A stretch of DNA of 16,072 nt. It comes from Ichthyophonus hoferi. Its lineage: Eukaryota > Opisthokonta > Ichthyosporea > Ichthyophonida > Ichthyophonidae. Every line of letters starts with the position of its first letter. The first letter of the stretch is position 1. The stretch lies in contig NAOQ01000150.1 in NCBI GenBank assembly GCA_002751075.1, positions 85,790 to 101,861 on the forward strand, written 5' to 3'. Of this stretch, positions 1-9,316 are shown in pieces. Both the position numbers and the translations under genes were made by a program. Under the pieces are notes generated by a model that was not told the origin of the DNA, searched no databases, and worked only from the letters and a program-made list of their open reading frames with translations.

Positions 1-321
1 TCAGATTTAGAAAGTATAAAAGGGTTTTGTCGGTGATAATATCCTTCTCTTTTGATATCTGCAGTTATATTGCATGCATATTGTATATATTGCTTAATAA
101 TAGTAAACAATTATAGCTATTCGTGAAAATATCTGTACTATACTAGTATAAACATTCTTTTTTAACAGTTTTATTGCAATTATTTAATGCTCTGTTTATA
201 ATTCCATTTGTTATTCATGATGAGTAAGATAATATCTATATAGGCCAAAATTGATAGAAAATTATCTAGGTCTGTCTCATAGGTATTTAAAGACAAGACC
301 AACTTAAAATCGTTGGGCTAC

Positions 322-346
322 CTTTGCGTACTGCGATCTCAGTGAC
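322..346 (-). CDS. Candidate micro-exon of the forkhead gene
   Basis: A 25-nt block lies between ttattaatag and AAAG|gtagcc. In phase 0 it reads VTEIAVRK plus one base. It is short, and supported only by its splice signals. Confidence 0.15.
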
Positions 347-406
347 CTATTAATAACATAGCAGGTCATATGTTACAAAGATATGTAAACAAGGGTGTCT
401 ACAGAC

Positions 407-469
407 TATTAATTGTCGTGATTTAATAATTAAAGTAGAAGATGATATTTGCTTGAAAATCCGTTTTGT
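407..469 (-). CDS. Candidate forkhead gene exon 11
   Basis: After a good acceptor (acacatgcag) an open frame in the required phase 0 reads TKRIFKQISSSTLIIKSRQ. It could be the helix 3 that must follow SSWK, but it lacks the NSIRH signature. The end is uncertain: 407 assumes a poor donor (ATA|gtctgt); a site about 20 to 40 nt further on is possible. Confidence 0.25.
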
Positions 470-776
470 CTGCATGTGTTTACACTAATAAAACCATTAC
501 ATGGTATTGCCATTAAATGTATCTACTAATTTTCCTATATACTCGATACTGTAAATAATTATAATTATTTTTCTTACTATAAAATATTTGATTTAAAATG
601 ACACAATTTTTTTCTAACAATTGGAATCTACGTACATATATATACTCTTTGTTGATAGTGTACACAAAGAAGCCCTCTCTGAGAGCAAAGTTTAAATAGG
701 ACCATCTTTTATGCGCTGGTGTTAGTAAATTTATATGCATATATGTGAATAAATATATCTATAAAATATCATATAC

Positions 777-896
777 CTTCCATGAAGACCCATTTTTCTT
801 TCCGGCTGGCATGTCTCTGTAGTACGAAAAATGGTACTTTACAAATTCAACAATTTCTTTTTCTGAAAGAGACCGTGTCGATTCATTGGCAAGGGC
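777..896 (-). CDS. Forkhead gene exon 10, second forkhead core (helices 1-2)
   Basis: 40 codons, phase 0 both sides (aatgcag|GCC; AAG|gtatat). ALANESTRSLSEKEIVEFV then KYHFSYYRD match forkhead helix 1 end, helix 2 and the HFPYYR landmark closely. It ends MPAGKKNGSSWK; the W corresponds to the W of GWKNSIRH but sits about six residues later, so the loop is longer than usual. The recognition helix must come from the next exon. Confidence 0.75.
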
Positions 897-3800
897 CTGC
901 ATTAAAATATAAGGCTGCTAATAAGTTGGGGGTGGTTTTAAAAGCATTAAAATGTTGCTTATGGTTCTGTTATGGAAGTAGTATTAGGGATCATGATAGC
1001 TATGTAGTGTTCTTGAATCATTATATGTGTATAATATGGATTTTCAATAGTACATGCTTGCAGCAAAATTATAACAACAATCAACTGAGGGTTTGATGTG
1101 TCAAATATAGCTATACATACAATATAGGCAGAATAACTATGTTATAATTAATTAATTAATTAATTATAAATAATAAAACATACCATGTATAAAATGTTAT
1201 ATTTAAAAAATATTAAAAGCCACTGTCTGAGACAAATTGAACTTTTTATTATGCAGTGATGCTAAATAAATGTCATACACTTTTTATCTTACATTTTCTG
1301 CTTGCATTCATCAGCTGCAACTTGAACATGGCCGAGATAATAAATATACAGACTAAACTCAACATAATGTACAAATATAAGTGGTAAGCTAAATATATTG
1401 GGCAATAGTTAGTTTATGTGAAAGTAAATCTAGAGCGAAAAATGCCTTGGAATAAACAAGATAGTGTTTTAAATGGCATGGATGGTTGTTTTGCATATTA
1501 TATCATAGACCAAATGGATTGGTGCATAGCCACGAACAAAAGTTTTATTGGGTAGGAATGAAATTAATGTAAAACGTAAAAGGATATATAGGAAAATAAT
1601 ACTAAAAAGAATATTAAGGATAGACACATGAAGGACAACCAATGAACGTTCTTACCAACGCGATTAGTTCTGACATGGTAAAAGGGGGTGGAGAATCTGT
1701 GGCCTGTAAGCAATGTCTATTAAAATATCGGCTATGATTATTGATTAGTACATTTCTTAATAGAAAATTTAGAAACTCACACCTATTGAAGAGAGACAAT
1801 TTCCTCATCATATTTTTATTTCTATTCTCGGTTAATCATTAATTCCATGCTAGATTTAATTGGCTAATCTACTTGTCCATCATCCTGTACCATCCTTGAT
1901 TGATATAGGTATTAGAAAGTTAGTTTTGGTAGAGTGTATTACCCATACACTATATTATTATGTAAAAATAAATAACTGCACAATCAACTAATATAGACCT
2001 ACCACGTTATGCTCGTAAACCAATGTATACACGGCAATTTCCATATGAGAATCCGAACTTTCCTCCACAGGTTCTATCAAAGGCACAAATAGACTGGGAG
2101 TTCTTCGTAGTCGATCATAGAGCATTTTCTACATGATGGGAGGTAAATCGGGCCTAATGGTTAAGCTAAATTACAATTAAAAGCCGCATGAGCCAATCAC
2201 AATCTCCAGCCTGCTAATTATTTATTTAATTGCAATTATTTCTCCACTAATAAGACCAATCATTGTAACCGCAAATAATTGAATATGGGAACCAAATGGG
2301 TTAAGCCTTTACAAGGACCTATATACAAATATATTATTTTAGTATGTAACAAATAAAAAATTAAATAACATATACACTTATGTAGATATATAGCAAAAGG
2401 CAATTTATATGTAGTGCAATGAGGACATTGTGCTTCTAAGATGGCTATTGTACATGGACTGTGATTGTTTCTTTTATTGCCATAATATTTATTTCATCAT
2501 AGAGATGCTTTTATTGTATCTAGCTTCATTTCGTTTTCAATTCATGCATACAAATATTGGTACTATTGGGTTGTGGGAGTAAACTTAAGCTATGGTGAGC
2601 CCAATAAAATAATTTATTAGGCTAAGATTAAGATAATAATGAAAATAAATTTTAATGTTTATTTGGCAACCAGATAACGATTAATTGTAATTGGTTTAAC
2701 ATGTATCTCTTGGTTGAATTAATAGAATTGTCAATAATACAATGATTACAGCATAGGTTAAATTGTATTGGAATGAATTGGGTAAAACAGCACAATAAGA
2801 TAAACGTAAGATGTAATAACATGTGGGCAAGAGAGGGAGAAATATATTGTAGAGTGATTGTATGCAATATAGGACAAGGCCTATATAGTTGAATCTTTGT
2901 AGTGTATACCGTGTATCATATCTTGAGCTGGGCCTATTGGCTAACTTATGATATAAAATCAATAAATAGGTAACCGATAAATGCGATGGATCAAATATTG
3001 TGGAATGTGTATAGGTATGAAGATATATATACCCGAACATAAAACAACTAATTGGTGAATATGAAAAATAAGAACAAATAAGTAAGATAAAAAAAACCAC
3101 AAAATAGAAAGAAATTTAAGCAAAAAATTCAAGTCCGTGTAAATCGGTTGATAATCATGTATAAAGCAATAAATTTATATTGTATGTAAGAGAAAAGAAC
3201 AAAATATGAGGAAAATGCAAAACTGAATGCAAACAAAGCAGTCTCTTACTTATATAGTTAAACAGCTAGTTCTCAGTACACATAAGCCTTTCTAGAATTA
3301 TTATTAGGTTTGGGAGGGGTACATTTATGATTAAAATTAAGTATTTTAGGGTGTAATAAAATTGTACCAGTTATTTCTCTTACCCCTCGGCTTGCATCAT
3401 CTCTAAAGAAATTAAATTTCTTTTCTAAATGATAAGACAACCAGGTGACAGGCGCAGTTTTTTTAGGTCTAAAATATAATAGTAAAAGAACTAAAGTGGT
3501 CAAGTTTAGAGGGGGTTCAAGTCCTGATTGTTGAAATTCAGTTAGATATTGAAGGACGGTGGGAGTGAAAAATGACGGCAGAGTCTCCACAGGGTGAATC
3601 AGGTCAATGTCTTCAAACTGTATTAAAACAATTGTTGTTATTGTATACTAAGGCTAGCTATATTTGCTACCCAGTATAATATGTTACGGAGTTAAGAGCT
3701 TAAAAAGTATTGTATTTTGTTATTCTTTAATAATGAAAAACGAGGTTTTAATGCAAAACATTCACCTTGATATAATATAAAGTTTTTGCCTTCTGTGATC

Positions 3801-6800
3801 AATAAGATTCTCTTTGCTTCTGTCCCCAAACTATATTATTGTGTAAGGTTCCTCTGGTATGATGTCAGGGTATTACATGCCTTCTATGTTTTACTTTTGT
3901 TGATATTATTCTAGTTATTCGGTTAAGTAAACATCCACACAGAAAAACGACCACCTATATATATATATAAATATAGAGGGAATAAAACAATATGGGTAAG
4001 CTATAAAAATATTCTAAAAAACCATTGCTTTATACAAAGAGGAAAGTTAATGTTCATAAAATAAAGTACAGAAAAGAAATAGCATGTCAATACAGAGGTT
4101 GAGACAGAGTTACAATATTGTCGCAACTCAGTAGTGGCAGGAGTTCAGCTAATGTATAGATATAGTAAGCATAAATAAATATAACTTATGGTTGGAAAAT
4201 AGTAGTTACAGATATGTTACAGGTTGGTTGTAAGTATGATTGCAAGAAATATTAAAGGTTAAAGATGCATTCATAGCGAAAACGAGAGAAAACTAAGTAT
4301 TTAAATTAATAGTACATTAATATAGTTCTTTAGTTTATAAGGACTGTGGTACAGGGAAAGTGTGTAGAAATATAAAGCAGGGCTAATGTATTAATATATA
4401 TATGAATACTATTAGGTAAATAAATAAAAAAACTTGAAAAATAAATATAAAAATGCAGTACCATCCGGTTTTTTTAGCATGTTAATTATCTAGGAGTTTT
4501 TTATTATTATTATTTATTTTTGCTTTTATTTGTTTGGTATATATTTAATTAAGGGTATATATATTATTATAAAAACCATAGAACCAACCTTATTAGCATT
4601 GTATGGCCCACGGTATTTTTTTCTTGGTTGAGATTGTGATGATTTTATATGTTGTGAGAAAATTTTAGATGATTGTTTGGGTGAAATCAAAGAATGGTGT
4701 ACTATCCATGGTGAACGGTCAAGGGAGTTGGAACAATGATGGGGGAAGGGGGAGGTTTTGAGTAGTTTATGAGGAGAGGAATTAAAGCTGCTAGTATGAA
4801 TATGGGTGTTTTCAGCGTTTAAAAGAGAATGTAGGCAGGGACGATGTTGCTTGCTGGAATAGCCAGCTTTGGTATTGTCTTGACTCAAAGTCCAAGGTTT
4901 AGGGACTGCTATTTTGGTATAATGGTTTTATTATTTTATTTTTTTATTATTTTATATTTTCATACTTTGCATTTTCAATATCACTAGCTTTACCAATGAT
5001 ATTTCTCACATACCGATCAGTATTATTTTAGTTGCACTTTCCTACGTAATAATTTTTCTCTGTTACTTCATGTTTTCTAAATCCTTATATTTTTTGTTTT
5101 TCCTTTTGGATTGTTTAGTTTCAGTTTTTTTTGCTAGTAGTTTTCGGTTTTTCAAAAACCAATTTCATGGTATTATTGCGTTTCATTGGCAATTAAAGGC
5201 TAACCATAAAAAGGAAAGGCAACAGATATATATATGCGAATGAAGATAGAAAAAGGGAGCAAGAGAGTTCCAGAAAAAAATATATATATGAAAAAAAGAG
5301 AGAGAGAGAGGGAGAGAAAAAATCCAAGGAAAAAGTAATAAGGGCAACACTCATCGTCATACCATTAAAATTTTCAATGTCCTTATTGGTGTCATAGAGG
5401 GATACATCATATGCTAATTGAAACAGGTCCATGTTATTGTCGTCCCATACAGAAGGTGCATCTGTTATGGAATTGACTGATTCAGTATTTATTTGCACAA
5501 ATACTATTTAAGCATGCTGTAGCTTAGCTGTACAAAACATGAGTAGTTAGAGTAACTACTTTTATATTTTTCGATGAAAAATTGCTTAAAACATTTGATT
5601 TTACCTTTTTTTGTAGTTCTTGTATATCATATTACTATAATTGCTGGGAACTGTCGTTGACGAAAGTACTTATCCGGATAACCTTAATATGGATTTTTGT
5701 TTGGATCTTTGATAATTTTTAGGTAATATTTATATCTCATAACACCATTGTACAAAAATTATTTGGAATTGTTTTGCGTTTTGGAAAGTCCAGAAGAAGC
5801 GGAAAAATATGAGGCAATCAAAAAATAAAATATGTAAACTATATCTATTAAAGTAAGCATATTTTCTAGCAAATAACTCGACATTAATAATAAGTTGGAA
5901 AACTATGAATGCATATACACTTATTATTGAAAAAAGTGTTAAATGAACCCAAACCATTAGGCAGTAGACTTCCAACATCATCTATATGGGTCATGCTGTT
6001 GGTTGTATGTTGTAAAGGGAAAACTTCTATATCAATCCAGTCATCCTGTGAAAGTGAATCTGTTTATATGTTAATAATTTTGAATAGAGCTATATATAGT
6101 ATAGGTAAGATAATTATAGTTATAATTAATTAGTTAATTAATAATGCCTGTCTTGAAAGAAAAACTACATATAGTATGCTATATTTTGTGAGTACAAAAA
6201 GTTTCTGTTTGCAGCATACCCCAGACTCTAGATTCTGTAGTGATACTGAGTAGTGCTTACATTTTTATTTCTATTTTCTATTTGTAATTGCTGAATACCA
6301 TCCATAATTAATAAAATAATATCTGCAGTGCATGTTGAAACCGGAAAATTTGTCATACATTTATGTTGAATTTATTAGTTTATAATGCAAGCTATGCATT
6401 TTGTTTCTCCACTTTAAATTAATTTTCTAGGCATTAACATACATGTAATTATTTATTTTCTATTCCAAATCTCCACACATATATTTACATATTATCATTC
6501 ACACTTTCTATTCTTCATGTTGTTTTATTTAAATGCAAATAGGTATGACTTACTGAATACCAAGCCAGCTTCTTCTAGGCAAATTTATGGTTATTTAAAT
6601 GACAATCAATATATATGTATTAAGCCAGTTACAACATATTTTGCTATAAAATGTTAGCTGAGATTAGATTTGGATAATGTATAATGTAGAAATTGAATGA
6701 ACTGAGTGTATGCAGTAAATGTACTTTTCTTTGCCATTTTTTCTTTGTTGCCCAAGATAAACTTATTTTAGATAAGATATACATAATAGATTACAAATAA

Positions 6801-8187
6801 TAGGTAGAAGAGTGAAGTGTAAAAAAATGTAAATGATATAGCAGATTTAGAAAGCCTACCCGTGGTCATAGTTGCAGCATTATCATAAAGGACCTCGTGG
6901 GCAGTCAATGTAGTGGTACTTGATTTACATAATGATTTATTCCTATAACATTAGTCCATAATTAAATAGTTAATACTCGGGTCCACTTGTCAATAGTAAT
7001 AATCTTAACTACTAAAATAATAATAATGATAATAATAACAAAACGGATATTTTAATTCATCTTACTTAGTAATTATATGCCTTTTATTAATCATGACTTA
7101 ATATAAGGTTGCTTCTCTCATATCTTATTAGCCATGTGTATTTGTTTTTTAGGGAGAGAGTTGGGTTTCCATCACCAAGACCCAAATTAACTTCCTTAAA
7201 AATCATTTCAATATAAACAATTCATGGAATATAGGACTAAATGCAATAAATGCATTTATGTTTTATACATATAGTTGTAATTGTTTTGAATAACAATCTT
7301 TCAGAGATACTATTTGAAAATCCTAACACTACAGGCAGACGTTTGGTATCAATTATAGATATATATTACAACTCAAAAAGACACCCCGAAGAGTATATAT
7401 AGTGTATATCCTGAAGTTAAAACCCTTTTAAAATCATAATGGGCCTGAGATATTTTGATATATTGGTTATTCTTTCAGTTAAGTGGATGTTTCTTCATAT
7501 GACTAGATATAAATTCAAAAAGGCGTCTGCGATGCCTATAAATAATTACTCATGTATGTTGGTTTCCACGAATGATATCCTGTTAACATAATACAAATTA
7601 GAATGCCAACCAAAAACTTGATTTCTAAACGAAAGGCTTTTGGCACTATACTGCATCATAATTACAAAATTAATACCAGATATCCTTAGATAATTGGCTA
7701 CACAAGTGATGTAACTACTTGATAATATGTGTATACATAGACATTATTCTATGTATCTAACAAGACTTATCAAGCGTATCTATCAAAAATACATCTATGT
7801 TGTATGTGCAATTGTTTTATTTCTAGGTAGTCTTTTTTACTAATTCCAAAGGCCAGTGAATATCGTCCACTTAGCCCTCTCTTGTGTTCCTATAGCAATA
7901 GTGTTCAGAGATTTGGCGCCTTCAAAAACATAACTAGAGAAAAAAATACGGTATAGTTGTAATGGAATTTTTTAAAAATTTACGTGATCTTAAAATTTTC
8001 TTTGATATACGCATCACATCATTGCCCATATGAATTATTTACCCTGGGTATCTATTTATTCTAAATCTGTAGTCGAGCCAAATAGATTTCACAATCAAAT
8101 ATTGCCGATATCTTACCTTTCATATCTTCCTGATCCCCTTTGGATTACACCCGAAGTCAATAAATTTAAACTCTTGTCACCATCCAT
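777..8187 (-). CDS. Multi-exon gene for a double forkhead (winged-helix) protein, 3' end not found
   Basis: Ten coding exons join in phase: 8187-8117, 7933-7841, 6918-6860, 6059-5955, 5503-5363, 4905-4589, 3617-3384, 2128-2003, 1703-1656 and 896-777. They total 1314 nt, or 438 codons, with no stop. Every intron is GT-AG. Residues 1-160 are acidic and rich in D, N and T; 158-262 are rich in S, H, K and P. Residues about 297-377 and 388-438 each hold a forkhead-type core. From PP to the R after the helix-2 aromatics, each is 38 residues, the same ungapped spacing as FOXA-class domains. The second core matches FOXA at about 15 of 38 positions, the first at about 8. Forkhead proteins are nuclear DNA-binding transcription factors, so that role is inferred. 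The protein is not complete here: the second core stops at SSWK, where helix 3 should begin in a further exon. A split into two genes, with the second starting at the ATG at 2125, is the main alternative. Confidence 0.66.
1142..1169. repeat. 28-bp perfect palindrome of TTAA units
   Basis: The block ttataattaa...ttaattataa equals its own reverse complement and consists of tandem attaatta units. It lies in the intron before exon 10 of the forkhead gene. A related, imperfect block (gttataattaattagttaa) is at about 6118-6143. Confidence 0.85.
1656..1703 (-). CDS. Forkhead gene exon 9, start of second forkhead core
   Basis: 16 codons between a good acceptor (ttgcttacag) and a strong donor (TTG|gtaaga): ATDSPPPFTMSELIAL. 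This is the forkhead N-terminal and helix 1 signature (KPPYSYSELIALAI type). The break falls inside helix 1, phase 0. Confidence 0.72.
2003..2128 (-). CDS. Forkhead gene exon 8, first core helix 3 and wing
   Basis: 42 codons, phase 0 both sides (catgtag|AAA; GTG|gtaggt). KMLYDRLRRTPSLFV would occupy the recognition helix: its F falls exactly where canonical forkheads have F after LSLNDC, but NSIRHNLS itself is not kept. EIAVYTLV fits the wing strand normally read as YWTLD, with about four extra residues before it. The ATG at 2125-2123 could be the start of a separate downstream gene, though the phases allow continuity. Confidence 0.55.
2129..3383 (-). other. Forkhead intron 7, 1255 nt
   Basis: The longest intron of the gene. 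Exons 7 and 8 join directly in phase 0, so no extra exon is needed. A hydrophobic open stretch on the minus strand (about 2696-3100) has biased, low-complexity composition and I see no gene in it. An AT-rich block around 2900-2935 has possible splice signals but does not fit the phase. Confidence 0.5.
3384..3617 (-). CDS. Forkhead gene exon 7, first forkhead-type core (helices 1-2)
   Basis: 78 codons, phase 0 at both ends (tacag|TTT; GGG|gtaaga). Residues 297-334 read PPLNLTTLVLLLLYF, then a KK loop, then TWLSYHLEKKFNFFRDD. Against the canonical PPYSYATLIAMAI and HFPYYR core it aligns without a gap, keeping PP, TL, the K loop, F, two aromatics and R. The usual YSY is replaced by LNL and helix 1 is unusually leucine-rich. 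This is a diverged winged helix; identity is inferred from pattern, not from high similarity. Confidence 0.6.
3956..3969. repeat. TA dinucleotide run
   Basis: A short (TA)n microsatellite inside forkhead intron 6, one of many TA-rich patches in the window. Confidence 0.8.
4589..4905 (-). CDS. Forkhead gene exon 6, Ser/His/Lys-rich linker
   Basis: 105 codons rich in S, H, K, P and N, from PKPWTLSQDN to KKYRGPYNANK, ending phase 0 at AAG|gttggt. Several SP/TP pairs (KTSPFP, DRSP, LISPK) could be proline-directed phosphorylation sites. The acceptor is a tandem NAGNAG (tagcag): use of the first AG adds one Ala and keeps frame. The region is likely disordered and leads into the first winged helix. 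Confidence 0.62.
5296..5317. repeat. AG-rich microsatellite
   Basis: A run of gagagagagagaggg lies within a longer purine-rich stretch (about 5210-5340) in the 5' part of forkhead intron 5. In transcript sense it is a CT repeat. Confidence 0.8.
5363..5503 (-). CDS. Forkhead gene exon 5
   Basis: It holds 46 full codons between split codons (phase 1 in and out), with a D/N-rich segment reading SVWDDNNMDLFQLAYD. The donor is G|gtatga. An upstream in-frame stop shows the acceptor must lie at or after 5505. The sequence fits an acidic region with hydrophobic spacing typical of activation domains; that role is inferred. Confidence 0.62.
5955..6059 (-). CDS. Forkhead gene exon 4
   Basis: The exon opens after ataaacag, completes an Asp codon, then reads SLSQDDWIDIEVF and on to GSLLPN before G|gtttgg. 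It is acidic (DDWIDIE), consistent with an activation-type region by inference only. A second AG (tttcacag) 15 nt further in would be out of phase with exon 3, which supports the upstream acceptor. Confidence 0.6.
6860..6918 (-). CDS. Forkhead gene exon 3
   Basis: The short exon begins after aaatcaag with one base, then 19 codons (TTTLTAHEVLYDNAATMTT) and one base before gtaggc. Both phases fit exons 2 and 4. The acceptor has a weak pyrimidine tract, so the exact start is less sure than the end. Confidence 0.55.
6919..7840 (-). other. Forkhead intron 2, 922 nt
   Basis: Mostly AT-rich. Around 7153-7200 there is a strong plus-strand acceptor (tttgttttttag) followed by an open plus frame (GESWVSITKTQINFL...), and the minus strand is open over the same bases (MIFKEVNLGLGDGN...). 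Neither has a partner exon I could identify. Confidence 0.35.
7841..7933 (-). CDS. Forkhead gene exon 2
   Basis: A good acceptor (ttttttctctag) is followed by one base completing a Ser codon and 30 codons beginning YVFEGAKSLNT and ending TGLWN. The donor splits a TA|g triplet (AATTA|gtaaaa). Unspliced, the frame would stop at once; spliced to exon 3 the codon becomes TAT (Tyr). No domain is recognised. Confidence 0.55.
8117..8187 (-). CDS. Forkhead gene exon 1, start codon
   Basis: ATG at 8187-8185 opens MDGDKSLNLLTSG and runs 23 codons plus two bases into a strong donor (AAAG|gtaaga). The exon ends in phase 2 and the next exon supplies the one missing base. An in-frame stop lies just upstream, but a weak AG at about 8203 could instead join a further 5' exon, so the true start may be farther upstream. 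Confidence 0.6.
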
Positions 8188-8405
8188 TTTTAAGTTGGCT
8201 TAATGGAATTTTGGCTATTTTCTGACTCAAAGTGTGGTCAAGATAGAGTTGGCATTTATACTTTTCAACTCGGTCTGATTTGATTCAAAGTCTTTGATTT
8301 ATTTATTTTGACACATAAAAGCCATATATCCCAATCATATAATGTTAATTCATGAACAATAAATATGTATGTGCTTGAGTAAATATAAATATTATTTGCG
8401 CTACT

Positions 8406-8717
8406 ATGAAGATAAATGTGTTTTCTTATTTTCAAATTAATACTAAGATCATATATGTACGTATTGTGGTGGGAAGAGAAAGGGAATGTAAATTAAAAAA
8501 TTCAATTAAAGTTGATCTATATAGTTCTAAAGGGAAACATCAGCCAAATAGAGAAGCTAAAGAAAGTTTGCTAACTAAAATAAATGAAAGTCGCTTATCT
8601 GTATTTAGATTATTTTACTCGATAGAATTGTGTGAAAGGTGTAAGGGTAGTCCAGTTAATTCCGCTCGACAACAAGTTTTAGCCAATGTTAGCTTACATA
8701 CTTTAAATTCCATTTAG
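8406..8717 (+). other. Unassigned 103-codon open frame
   Basis: ATG to TAG, with mixed and not low-complexity composition. The later part reads RLSVFRLFYSIELCERCKG then SPVNSARQQVLANVSL. It matches no family I recognise. It is basic, with two close Cys (CERC). It could be a chance frame, a decayed element or a small gene; there are no convincing splice partners. Confidence 0.2.
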
Positions 8718-8928
8718 AATAATTTTATTGACGTACACCCCACATTCTCTTTAGTTCATTTATAAAGAATAAAAAATATAAAAAACTTGACTGAAAAGGA
8801 ATAAGTCTTTCTCAGAGGAAAAAGGTCAATAAAGATATAAAGATGTAGTAGCTTATCTACTATGCAAACTATTTCTTTTCATTTCTGCTTTATGGTGGGA
8901 ATATGAGGGATTTAATATCTTATGTAAT

Positions 8929-8940
8929 CTCCCGCCAAAA
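8929..8940 (-). promoter_or_regulatory. E2F-type site (TTTTGGCGGGAG)
   Basis: On the minus strand the bases read TTTTGGCGGGAG, close to the E2F/DP consensus TTTSSCGC and its TTTGGCGGGAA variant. It lies about 740 nt upstream of the forkhead ATG in a GC-poor region where such a GC core stands out. Function is inferred from motif only. The same bases fall inside a possible small exon (8948-8853). Confidence 0.3.
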
Positions 8941-9242
8941 TTGTGAGCCTGAACGTGATTATAATCCAATCATCTTTCCCTAATATCAGGTTAATATTTT
9001 GCCGACTCACAATTAAATATTGATCAAAGCATATGTAGATTGGCTTTTGTTTTTGGTATTTATTCATTCATTGTTGTTTAGGCTTTATATCTAGTATACA
9101 TAAGGGTATTCAGTGGATGATGAGGATTGAATGGCTTTACTACACTAGTCTCGTACTCTGGATTAAAAATAAAATCAGTATATTATTAACACAACTATCA
9201 AAACAGTCGTGATATATACTTTTATTATTATTATTCTTTCAG

Positions 9243-9316
9243 TCCTAGATCTGGTTTCTAGAAGTGTGTCTGCCAGGACATTTTTGTACTCTTACTCACT
9301 GGCTGATTTTAAGTAA
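9243..9316 (+). other. Possible plus-strand exon
   Basis: A strong acceptor (ttattctttcag) precedes an open frame reading LDLVSRSVSARTFLYSYSL then ADFK and TAA. It could be a terminal exon, or an internal exon ending at 9312 (AA|gtaact). Composition is protein-like, but I found no upstream exon and no family match. Confidence 0.25.

Noticed and set aside
513-740. Minus frame with RWSYLNFALREGFFV, considered as forkhead helix 3
   Set aside because: Tempting by position and pattern, but no AG acceptor puts it in the phase required by exon 10.
782-1096. 104-codon plus-strand frame
   Set aside because: It overlaps forkhead exon 10 on the opposite strand, which has clear homology and splice signals.
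2880-2940. Minus block PSSRYDTRYTLQ considered as an exon between 7 and 8
   Set aside because: Exon 7 ends and exon 8 begins in phase 0; this block would need phase 2 and has no phase-0 donor of quality.
2696-3100. 134-codon hydrophobic minus-strand frame
   Set aside because: Low-complexity, AT-driven composition inside an intron, with no recognisable membrane protein pattern.
3511-3525. GGTTCAAGTCC, a tRNA B-box-like string
   Set aside because: It lies inside forkhead exon 7 and has no A box or cloverleaf around it.
8938-9013. aattgtgag ... ctcacaatt inverted repeat as transposon ends
   Set aside because: Only nine bases match, arms are about 60 nt apart and no target duplication is seen.
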